DNA of 64,000 bases from positions 186,001 to 250,000 of the forward strand of contig NBBA01000024.1 of NCBI GenBank assembly GCA_002794785.1, in the 5' to 3' direction. The position numbers and the translations under genes were made by a program. Source of the DNA: Coniferiporia sulphurascens (Eukaryota > Basidiomycota > Agaricomycetes > Hymenochaetales > Hymenochaetaceae). Positions 22,861-32,641 of the stretch are shown one piece after another (position 1 is the stretch's first letter; each line of letters opens with the position of its first letter). Under the pieces are notes generated by a model. That model saw only the letters and a list, made by a program, of their open reading frames with translations, did no database searches and was not told the DNA's origin.

Positions 22861-23589
22861 TTAAAGAGTAATGGTTCGGATTCTACCGTTCACTCTATTC
22901 ATCACGTCTTGTATTTGGCTGATCCTCCTAGCCCCGCAACTACCCCTTTCGACGTGTTGGCTGAGGGCGCTTAAGACCTGGCATTCCTTGTTGCACATTG
23001 AATTGGGGCAGTGATATATGCGCTCGAGGTGGCGGGGGCTCTTGAGGTGGGAGTCGAGCCCCTGAAGCGTGCGGAACGTGCCGTTGCACAAGAAACATTC
23101 GTATGCGAACCCATTCCAAGATAGCTCAGTTGCCCAGTACTCTGGTTCTGCGGGCGGTGCGGGGTATCCACCGGGGCCTGTTATCATGCGTGCGGGATTC
23201 GTGATGATGTTCTGGCGATCGAGGCGCGCGACGAACGCGTTGACAGCCTTGCGTGTGATACCCGACACACACGATCCGCTTTCTGCGTGCATGATGAGTG
23301 CAGAGATGGAGGTGAAGGCACCTTCACATCCGTAACCAGGACATTTTATGTTGCGCGGTTCGTGAACGGAGGAGGTCCGATGCATCTCAAGACCGGAGGC
23401 TGTCTGGAAGAAACGATCACACTCCAAGCAGTAATTGTGTACTCGCTTGTCGTGGTCTATAAGCGCGTTTCCAGAAGCGAAGTCTCTGTTGCAGTCGTAG
23501 CATATATGATGATTGGGCGAATTCTGCGTGTGCTGTTCCAAGGCGCTAGAATGGGCAAAATGGCGATCACATCGATTGCAGTAGGCCAT
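22861..23589 (-). CDS. C2H2/C2HC zinc finger protein, six fingers
   Basis: Intronless 242-aa ORF. Finger-like units begin at about residues 3 (YCNRCDRHF), 28 (HICYDCNRDF), 52 (YCLECDRFF), 80 (IKCPGYGCEGAF), 168 (YECFLCNGTF) and 192 (YHCPNSMCNKEC). Units 4 and 6 end in Cys instead of the second His (HAESGSC, HVERGSC), so they are C2HC-type. The linker at about 110-165 is Pro-rich. This family is common in agaricomycete genomes; a nuclear DNA- or RNA-binding role is likely, with unknown targets. The retroposon lies 66 bp past its stop codon, in the 3' flank. Confidence 0.8.
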   Translation of the reverse strand: MAYCNRCDRHFAHSSALEQHTQNSPNHHICYDCNRDFASGNALIDHDKRVHNYCLECDRFFQTASGLEMHRTSSVHEPRNIKCPGYGCEGAFTSISALIMHAESGSCVSGITRKAVNAFVARLDRQNIITNPARMITGPGGYPAPPAEPEYWATELSWNGFAYECFLCNGTFRTLQGLDSHLKSPRHLERIYHCPNSMCNKECQVLSALSQHVERGSCGARRISQIQDVMNRVNGRIRTITL

Positions 23590-24204
23590 GGTGGCTTGTT
23601 TGGAGAGGACTCGGAGGGGGTCTGAAGGACATGCGAAAGGAACTATATATGCATCGCGGAAGCCTTCTATCTCCTGATTATTCGAGTCATGGTCGACAAT
23701 TGAGGATCTTGAACATCTTAACGGGAAGACCCCTCAGAGAGATAGCTAAATACAGCATATCCATCACTTGTAATAAGTGCCGTACGTGCGAAATTGTCAC
23801 AAGAATAGCACCATCAGCGGGCACATGATATTCGGGGTGATGAGTTACTCACCCTAGAATCCGTGTCTTCCCCCTTTTTCTTTTCGCCTACATGTTCCTC
23901 TTAAGTCAGTCCATTCAACTATTGACGGCGCAGCCTCTGATAGCCATGGGGCATATTCGATATTCAAGATTGGTCAACATGCCGTCGACATCGTGCCGAA
24001 ATGAGGAAACACATTTACCATCGAAAGTCGCATAGAAACTTCACGTTAAAGCCGCCAGAATGTCCGAATGCCTCCGACGCCTTGTACCGAAAATGTCTCT
24101 ACCGCCGTCCTACATCCCTCCTGTCCTCCGAGTCTTTCTCGAGGCTGCACCTGCATTACTACCTCTACTTGCTCCTCTCTGCTTGAAAGTCATCAGTAGA
24201 TCTA
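23590..24204. other. Intergenic between divergent zinc finger gene and disordered-protein copy 2
   Basis: The last 100 bp before 24205 resemble the leader of the 5530 gene. No other supported content. Confidence 0.5.
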
Positions 24205-25893
24205 ATGCCAGTTAAAACCCGCGCAAACTCTGCTTTGGGACGGGCTGCTGCGCACCATAACCACCATGCTGGCAATCCAACCAACGCAACTGCGAATGCC
24301 CTCGCAGGCAATAGCATTGCCATACACACAGCGGTCCACGTTCGTGACACGTCGCTTCCGTTGTCTGTGAAGCGTTGGACGAAAGCTCCGTTGTCCTCCC
24401 CGATGCGCAAGGCAACCTCCCAGAGATCAACGGCGCTCTCCAATCACACCAAACCACAGAAAACCTTGAATCCATGAGCCAAGCCACAGGCAGCTCGGCC
24501 GAGGTGCGTAACAGTCTTTATCTTGCAATCGATGACGAGGAAAGTGAAGGTAAACATATAAAGTACCTCTGGATGGTCCTCCCTAACGCACTTCTTGGCC
24601 ACATAGCCGATGACGGGCCTAAAGCAGACATCCTCGCCGGCATAGAAAGTCGACAGACCAAAAAAGAAGCACCTCGTGGTCGCGAGACAAATCCAAATAA
24701 ATCCAAAAAGGCCACTGGCCCGAAGAAGCGCAATGGTAATGGCAAGGACAAAGGCAAAGGAAAGGAGAAGGATACGGACTTGGATTCTTTAGACGAAGTC
24801 GAAATTCCTGACCTGCCTGCTACGAGCAACGTAGAGGAGGCTGTAGTTTCTCCTCTTGAATTGTCCCGACCCCGCACACGCGCCGTAGTCAAGGCAGAGC
24901 AAGCTGCTGCTGCTGCTGCTGCTGCCGCCGCCGCCGCCTTTCGACAAACCAAGGGCAAGGGACGTGCCGTTGAACAGTCTCCCCCTCCTCCCAACATCGT
25001 CAAAAAGCGTACAGGGCGTAGCCAAAACGCCAAAAATGCCACTAGTAACAAAATTGCTAATACTGCGGGCCCTTCCCGAAGACGTGGCCGCGGACCCCAA
25101 CCCGCAGTCGAGCTCACCAGTCCGACCCCATCACTGGTGGTTCCAGACGAGACGCGTAAGCTGAGGCGGGGAAGGCTCGTCTCCGCAGAGACTCCCGCCC
25201 TCCGTACTCATACTCGGAGGCAACAAAGGACAGCCCCCTCCTCCGCCGTGAAAGAAGAAACGGTGGAGGAGGAAAACGAGGAACGACAGAACCGGGATAA
25301 CAAGAGGCCACAAGGAGATTCTGAGGATGACGACTCACCTGAGGACGCCCCACCGAGGGTGCGCACCAAGCTCACACACACTCCTGCAGAAGGTGCAGTT
25401 GCAACATCGTCTAGTTTCACGGTCGAGCAGCTCCCGGAGACAAGAGCCGACGAGGATGCGGACGCGGAGCTCGAAGCTGCCGCATCTCCCGTTGCTCCTG
25501 CTGCACCTGAAGAAGATGAGGTCGCGCCCGTTGTCCCTTTGGTTGAGGCCGAGGCTGCTGAGCCCGAAGTTGGCGTCACTGAACCTGTAGTTCCTGTTCC
25601 TGAGGTTCCCGAGATCGAGGTTCAAGCTCCAGAAGTGCCTGCAGTCCTTGAGGTCGCAGCTCCGGCGCCTGCTGAGGTTGAAGCCGCAGCACCGCCAGCT
25701 GTGGCAGCCCCGCAGCTCCCCGCTCATTTTGCCGGTTTTCCGCCCGAGCTTCATGGTCTGATTCACAACATCCATCCTTAATCAACAGCAACCACAAGGG
25801 CAAGGACCAGTGCAAGGTGCGGCTAATAACCACCATAGGCCGTTGCGCCGCAGTAAAACGACACTGTTCAATGGGAGAATCTATCGTCGTTAA
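24205..25893 (+). pseudogene. Disordered Ala/Pro/Lys-rich protein, copy 2 (frame broken at both ends)
   Basis: Paralogue of the 5530-7249 gene. The N-terminal frame from 24205 (PVKTRANSALGRAAAHHNHH) is lost after RDTS by a net 4-nt deletion near 24352. The main body is open from 24375 to 25781 and keeps SRPRTRAVV, the polyalanine run (24904-24943) and the acidic Pro/Ala repeats. At the C-terminus a small deletion gives TAA at 25779-25781, and the conserved tail FNGRIYRR survives only in another frame, ending at 25893. The intron at 24550-24606 is 57 nt and has no stop, so it can be read through. A shorter protein starting at 24375 cannot be excluded. Confidence 0.6.
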
Positions 25894-27321
25894 GCCGTTG
25901 AAGTTGAAGGACTCCATTCAAAACATAATTCGCCCTAACGGCCACTGCTTTAACGTCGTCATCTCCCCACATTCATATAGGATGTATAACTTACAGGTTC
26001 TCAGATCGTTACAATCCTCGTTCTTGGTCAACCCATCGCTCGGATGGCTTTCTCTTCATTTGCCTTGGACACTTCGTCCGTCCATACTTTGCATTTCCGT
26101 TCCGCTTCTGCTCGTAACTTGTAACGCAATTGTTATTGTTCCGTCCAATAAAAATGAAGGAAGTCGTTTCTCGACAACATTTGGGTATCCTGTGATCCGA
26201 TCGGCTGTAGGGGTCCCAGACGGCCTAGGAGTGCAATACAGAAAACCTTAGGTATGTTGTCGTTCTCTGAATCTTCTCGCGTCCTCTTGTTACCCTGCTT
26301 CGGCTATTCCCCTCTTTCCTCCTCTACTATTTCTTCTTTCACTGTGAGGACTGTCCTTTGCTGCCACGGGCGACCGGAGTGGCTGTAGAGATGAATTTTC
26401 CGATACTCAGCTCACGCATAATGAGAAATAGCGACTGCTGAGAATGCCCAGGTACTCCCCAGTACCGAGACAGGGGGCCGGGGGACGGCCAGAGGAGAGT
26501 GATAATGGTCAAAGAAGAAGTTGTGAAAGGGCAAAATCGTGACTTTCCGCAATTTTGTACCCACACTCCCTTCTCCACATGAGTCACCACTGGCATCTGA
26601 CCGAGGTCCACAAAGCAGCAGCGGAGAATGACAATATTAATTGAGCTCAATCGATACCGTCGATACGGCAAAAACTGCGAATAAATGCTTGAGGGATCGG
26701 TACAGGGAGTTTCCGGAGTCCAGACCGATGTTTGAGTCGGCTACTATGATTAAATGGGAGATATAAAGAACGGACCTGAACGGTGCGGTTTTCTACCGTC
26801 CGGTCCGAGTTTTCTCCGAGTCTGAACCAATACGTGATCAAGTAATGTCGAGCAAGCGAGGCGGCGGGAAATGGCCTTTCTGTGAAGCACTCAGTAGCGC
26901 CACTAGCAGGTCGCAAAGATTTCAAGCAGGTACGTGCTATTGCGGGATTCAAGTTTACATCCACGTTTCCTAAGAGCGCGCGTTCTCCTTTTTTCTTTCC
27001 TATCTACCAACCTGGCACGACACACAGCATCAGACGCAATAAAAAAGGAGTACACTTCCGACATTCGGCGTATTTACGGAGGTTCACATCAGGAAAAAAA
27101 CAGGTTGCAACGTTCGCCTATCCCCAACTCCAGACTTTGTCAAGCATCATTTGTAACTCGGACCTCGAGTATTCCTGCGGTTCCGAACTGCGCATGAGTT
27201 AAAATTACACATCCGACTTTGCCGCAGTTTTTGCGTTATACAGTCGTATGGAGTCGGATCCAGCAAAAAGCAGCAGTATATTTTGGTCCACGGCGGGGGT
27301 GTCTACGAGCCACTGGTAGCA
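25894..27321. other. Intergenic; duplicate of 7250-8250, upstream of acyltransferase 2
   Basis: Matches 7250-8250 in order and orientation. Frames are not preserved between copies, which argues against coding and for shared non-coding ancestry. It ends at the start codon of acyltransferase 2. Confidence 0.55.
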
Positions 27322-28959
27322 ATGAACGAGGAGTACTACCGACCCGCAGGTGAGTACGTCCTGGTGACCCGTCTCTCACTCGCTAGCGCCAATGCTAACG
27401 CGACCTCCTCAGGCCTGCTCGAGCAGTACCACATTGCCTACGTGCACCTGCGCCTCGATACTTGCGTTGTCATTGCCGCACGATTTGTCTGCGATGGCGA
27501 CCCCGTGGACGAGGGCTCAGGTGTCCCGCCTGCAGCCATCTACCGCGCGCTCGCACACGCTGTGCGCACCCACGCCGCGCTCTCCGCCACGATCGACGGT
27601 GCCGATACACGCTCGCCATACTTTTCGCGCCTCCCGACCGTCGATGTCGTCAGTGCTGTGCACTTCCTCGATCCCGAAGCACGTCAGACCGCCGATTTGA
27701 ACGTCGACTCGGATGCGGACGCGGAGAAAGCCCTCGCAGCACTTATGGAGGCGCAGCTTTCCGAGCCCATAAACGACGCTCCGGGCCTTCCACTCTGGCG
27801 GCTCACCGTTGCTACGCGCGGCATACTTATCCTCGCATGGCACCATGCAATCGGCGATGGCCAAAGCGGGCTCGCTGTGCTGCGCACGCTCCTCTGTGCG
27901 CTCAACTCTGACATCGACCACAATAACGACCCAGAAGCCGACGTTGCCGAGCTGCAGGCCTTCCGCGCCGTACGCCCACCGGCGAACCTGCGCTTGACGC
28001 CTCCCGCCGAGTCGCTGCTCTTCGTCGGCCCCACTCCCTGCGCACTAGTCGCAACAGTCGCTTCCCTCGTCCTCCCTCACAGTCTCACCCATCGGGGCGT
28101 CTGGACAGGGCACCGTGTTCCAATCCCCTCATCCACGAACGAATACCCACGCGTCCGTGCTCGTCTCGTTCACCTTCCTGCGCTTCCCACCGCGCGCCTC
28201 CTCGCTGCTGCCCGCACACACGGCGCAACCCTCAGCGGTGCGCTGCACGCGCTCGCGCTCTCCGTCCTCGCGCCGCTCCTACCCCGAAACCATGACGGCA
28301 CGTGCGCGTATACAAGTATCGAGACCCTCACCGCTGCCTCCTTGCGCCCGTACACGCGCACGCCCGTGCCTCCTACCGTTATGCGCGAGCTTGTCTCGAT
28401 CTACACGTGCCGTTTCCCCACCTCCTCCGCGAAAGGTTCGGAAAACATGGAGAACGCGGAGTTCCCTTGGTCTACGGCTGCCGCCTTCACACGTGCACTA
28501 CACCGCGCGGCGCCACGATCTCGCACTAAGCTCGGCTTGCTGCGCCTCCTCTTTGGGCGGTACGCGCCATACCTTCGTGGCGAGCTTGGCGAGCCGCGTG
28601 AGGCTGGCCTTTTGATATCTAACCTTGGTGCATTCCGCGTTGACGACGGCGCGTGTGCCTGCTCCGATACGGACTCGGAAGAGGGCCCTAAGTTGGATCT
28701 AAAGGGGCAGGCATCATCACCGTCACCGACTCCGACTCCGGCACCAGTACCGCGTCCCAAGTGGCGCATCGCATCCACCGCCTTCGCGCAGAACAATGGC
28801 ATCCTCGGCCCCGCGCTCAAGCTGAACGTCGTCGGCGGAGGAGACGGCAGCGTTAGTGTGTGCATCACGTGGCACGTCGACGCGCTCGATGATGCGCTCG
28901 CTGAGGCATTCGTAGTGCGCTTCAGGGAGGGCTTAGAGAGCCTGGGTCAGACGTCTTAA
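27322..28959 (+). CDS. Alcohol acetyltransferase-like (HHxxxD) acyltransferase, copy 2
   Basis: Exons are 27322-27349 and 27413-28959 (63-nt GT-AG intron), giving 524 aa. It is closely similar to copy 1 along its length. The catalytic motif WHHAIGDGQSG is at about residues 152-162; THRGVWTG, ISNLGAF, FAQNNGI and SVCITWH are conserved. It differs by a few insertions, including a Pro/Thr/Ser-rich loop (PSPTPTPAPVP) before the last domain. The ATG gives NEEYYRPAG, matching exon 1 of copy 1. No signal peptide. The HHxxxD motif suggests acyl-CoA-dependent esterification; the substrate is unknown. Confidence 0.8.
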   Translation: MNEEYYRPAGEYVLVTRLSLASANANATSSGLLEQYHIAYVHLRLDTCVVIAARFVCDGDPVDEGSGVPPAAIYRALAHAVRTHAALSATIDGADTRSPYFSRLPTVDVVSAVHFLDPEARQTADLNVDSDADAEKALAALMEAQLSEPINDAPGLPLWRLTVATRGILILAWHHAIGDGQSGLAVLRTLLCALNSDIDHNNDPEADVAELQAFRAVRPPANLRLTPPAESLLFVGPTPCALVATVASLVLPHSLTHRGVWTGHRVPIPSSTNEYPRVRARLVHLPALPTARLLAAARTHGATLSGALHALALSVLAPLLPRNHDGTCAYTSIETLTAASLRPYTRTPVPPTVMRELVSIYTCRFPTSSAKGSENMENAEFPWSTAAAFTRALHRAAPRSRTKLGLLRLLFGRYAPYLRGELGEPREAGLLISNLGAFRVDDGACACSDTDSEEGPKLDLKGQASSPSPTPTPAPVPRPKWRIASTAFAQNNGILGPALKLNVVGGGDGSVSVCITWHVDALDDALAEAFVVRFREGLESLGQTS

Positions 28960-31238
28960 GAAGACTTTGATGTTATGCTTAACGGGGGGGGGGAATGGGA
29001 TGTACGCGCCTCTGGATTATTCATTCTTACCTCATTTTATATCAGTAATATTAATGGGGTTTTGCGTTTGCATGTGTGACACACATACAGAGCTTGAGTG
29101 GACGTAGCTAACAGTATGGCCCTGAATGCTGATGTAGCAAGTAGGGGAAACGCTGGGTTTTTCCGCGTCGATTCCTCGAACCTGGTCCCAATATTAATGT
29201 ACGGGCACACAAGATGCTTGCGAGGCCTCTTCAACAAGCGAAAGTAGTTTGTCTAGGCATTCCAGAAAGTAGGTTTGTATAAGTTTATTCTTATCGCCTC
29301 GTGTGAGATTTACTGCACTTCCATGTATTTAATGTTGTGAACTGTGATCAATCGACACGGCCTTTTAAGTGGGTGCTCAGTGTGAGGGCCCGTCCTGACG
29401 ACGGACGACATCAGCTATTGCCACTAGTACTAGTCTGATAGAAGCCAGCAACATATAGAGGGAATGTATCAGTCCATGTTTGTGAGATGGGATTGTCATG
29501 TTGTTCGCGTCAGATTAATTGCATGACATGGATGGACATTAGGAGACAGCAATGGATGGTGCTGGGGCACTTATCTTTGACATAGTATGATGTCACGAGA
29601 GAGCTGGACTTTACCAGGCGCAGCCTGGTTAAACGTTATCGGGATGGTTAGGAATCTAGGGATCAAAAATCCGAGGAAGAGAGGAAGGAGGTGTTTCCTC
29701 TTTCAAGTTATTGAATTGGAGTTCAAGATGCGTTTAGATCTCCGCTCAAAATCTAGATCTTCATTTTTCTGACGCGGTTGACGGACGCGTTGCGGGTGGC
29801 GGGAACCAAGATAGTCTAAGAAGACAAAGCGAAGGATAACACGGCGCGGGAAATTAATGCCGTGTAAACCCAAACATGCTCTGAGAAGTCTTGTAGGAAA
29901 AGATGGCTCATAGTAGGAAGTTATATGGCTTATTCATAGACGATGGAGCTAAATTTCAATACTACTGATTATGAAAAACAATATGAATCAAAAGGTTCAT
30001 TTTGGCTCCGCTTCATGCGAGGATATTATTCTGTGAAACGAGGTAAGAACTAAACTCGTTCTACTGTATATATACACCCTGCTGCAAAGCATAGGTTTGT
30101 AGAGTAAATGAAAGGAGACACAGCGGAGTCGGAAACCTCCTTTCTCTTCAAAGCTCATTATTACGAACCCGGTAACTTGAACATGGTTTGCGCGGAAATA
30201 AACTGATCGCAGCAAGAACGCGTAGTATGCAGACAGTGCGATGTACCAAACGTTCCAGCTTCCGCCATGACTTCGACATAGGCCCACAGCCGTAGTCCTT
30301 TGTCCCCAGATCGGCTGATGTCCGTTGCTGAGCATCCAAGTTTTTGCCCTCAGATAGCCCACCCATTTGTCAGTGCTAACGCGCAGACGATTCACCAGAC
30401 TTGCTCGAGCACAATCATGTAGTGTGCGAGCATATAGAAAGGTATCCTTACCTCTCGTACGACGCGTAGAATAGTCACCCAGTCACCCGTCAGGTAGTGC
30501 GGCGATTGTATCCAGACTGGTCTTGAAACACCGGCTGAAAAGCGCTGTTACCAGTCGATGTTTTAATAGCTACATAGTTCATAGCTGAGGTTCAATGTGC
30601 CGTTGTTTCCGAATAAATGATTACTGAAACCACAGGCGAGAAATTTCGAAAGTATCCTTTGAGGTCCTCGGGATAAGAGATTGCCAGAAATTGATATTCT
30701 GCTGCACGGGCAACATCTTTGCTCGTTCGGAGACTGCCTCTCGTTGGAGGCGTGCGTCCATAATCGAGAGGCCTCAGATGTGGGTGCTTCAGCGGGTGCC
30801 GCAGCTTTCTCATTTGTACGAGTCCAGTTCCGTATCGCTCGAATACCATCCTGTGAAACTGATGAAGCTCTTTCAAATTGGGGGAATTTCCATACTTTTT
30901 TTTGGCGATGTTTGCGAACGCCTGATTATTTGACCCGAGAGCCTTGCATAATTTCGCTTACACGACATCGAAAACGGCTATGCAATAAAGGCTTTATTGC
31001 TGGTCCTGTGTAATACAAGCAACAGAAGTAGGAGAAACGGAACGTGGAAAAAAGTTAAGCCCGAGTTGGTACCGCCCGAGGTGGAACTTCGAACTTTGCC
31101 GCCGACTCGTCAAACAGCGAGCTTTTTTCTTGGACTTCGCGTACAAGGGGGTTTTCGGGGTATTTCGAAGAGAGTTGGCTGGAAAAATGCAGTAGTCGTA
31201 AGGTGACATGCAGAGAGAGAGAAATGCATTTATTTTAC
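28960..31238. other. Long intergenic stretch, no supported gene
   Basis: A G10 run lies near 28984-28993. ORFs at 29997-30395 and 30592-30876 (both minus) are the longest on that strand but have no recognisable domain, start context or splice support. The second (with AAEYQFLAISYPEDLKG) could be a remnant exon. Confidence 0.45.
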
Positions 31239-32170
31239 TCACGCGAACAGCTCCTCCGCTTCGCCCTTCTTGCTCGGGCCCAGCCCAGCCGCCACCACAC
31301 TCGCACACAAAGCCTCCTCATCGTCTGCGCCCCCGCTCTTGAGAACCTCCTCCAGATCCGATTTGGCCTCACTGACCTCGCCGCGCAGCAGCCGCGCGAC
31401 CCCGCGTGCGGCAAGGAGGTGCGGCGATGAAAGCGACGGGTTTCCGAGCTGCTCGCTGTAGAACGACGCGCTGTTCGCGTAGCCGTCTGTGCCCGTCGCA
31501 AGGCCCAGCGCTGCCTCGATCGACTGTAGTAGTAGGTCGTCCTCCGCCCACTTGAGCGCGCGCGTGTACTCCTTCTTTGCGAGATCCGCGCGTGAGATTG
31601 ATAAGTAGATCTGCACGACCAGCGAAAGCCTATTCAACCTCATCAGAGGACATAATTTGGAAATGCACAATGCGACCTGATAACGCACGCTTCGAGACTT
31701 TCTGCATTCGACCCGACGCCGAGCGTCTCGAGCGCCTCTTCGACCTCACCCGCACGAGCGAAGGCCGTTCCAGCCAGTACGCGCACTTGCCACTTCTCGT
31801 CATCCGCGAGCACGTCTTCGCCGTCGATCTCCACGCAGAGGTCGCGCAGCTCCTCAAGCGCCGCGTCGCCATCGTCTTCCTCCGCGACGTAGCGCGCCAG
31901 CCGCCGCACGGCTTTTAACGCATACGATTCTGTCTCCTCCTGGACAAGTGCCTCGGCAGCCTCCGCCTGGCCAAGCGCGATAAGAGCGCGTGCCTTGTAG
32001 AGAGTGAGGATGGTGTGGTCTAGTGCAGACGCGTCGGGGAGCGTGAGCTCGGCAACCGACTTGTACGCGCCTGTAAGATGGGTTTTAGACCTTCAAAAGG
32101 GGATCTATTATTGAATTCACGCACCTAGTGTGAATTGCTGTTTAACATGATATAAATCCGGGGAGCTCAT
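31239..32170 (-). CDS. SEC28: Coatomer subunit epsilon (COPI)
   Basis: Epsilon subunit of the COPI coat, which stabilises alpha-COP for Golgi-to-ER vesicle transport. Exons on minus: 32170-32125, 32070-31689 and 31629-31239, giving 272 aa. The N-terminus SSPDLYHVKQQFTLGAYKS fits the family. TPR-like helices follow (LEALSLVVQIYLSISRADLA, then AVARLLRGEVSEAKSDLEEVL). It lacks a signal peptide and membrane helices, as expected. Both introns (54 and 59 nt) have good splice sites and phases. It is divergent from the AAA+ gene at 32642. Confidence 0.85.
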
Positions 32171-32584
32171 CGTTGCGAAATGTGTATCGAGTTCTCCACG
32201 CTGGGTCGACGTGTACGGAGCTGTGACAATTATTTCCTCATTAGGTAATAGACATCAAGTCCATGTCACACAGAGAATAGTATTTTGTATTTCATGATCA
32301 ACTGTCGATCGCGAAAAGTACTCTCACCAAGTCCGAATTTCGGCGCCGAAGATAAGAGAGGTGTTTACTCATGGTCTTAACTTAAGTACACGACGAGGAC
32401 GGGGGCGCAGTCGTTTTACTACTTACTGCGACGTGTCTGTGTCCAACGTGCGTCTATCTCCTGCAGTACGGTTTGGTCAGCCTTCGATCGCCTCGCGCAA
32501 GTGTGTACAGTCTGGTCCATTAATACGCCAATCGCCCATCTGCAGCGCGGACTAGGGCCTACAGCCATAGGGCGCTTCTATGAA

Positions 32585-32592
32585 TATATAAA
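32585..32592 (+). promoter_or_regulatory. TATA box-like element upstream of AAA+ gene 1
   Basis: TATATAAA, 50 bp before the ATG at 32642, inside the 471-bp region shared with the divergent coatomer gene. Confidence 0.45.
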
Positions 32593-32641
32593 CTAAGCTC
32601 GGGACGAAGGAACCGGCTGAACGTTTGGCCTTTGCGTCCCC

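Noticed and set aside
27249..27283. Upstream ATG at 27249 as start of acyltransferase 2
   Set aside because: It is out of frame with the gene. ATG 27322 matches exon 1 of copy 1.
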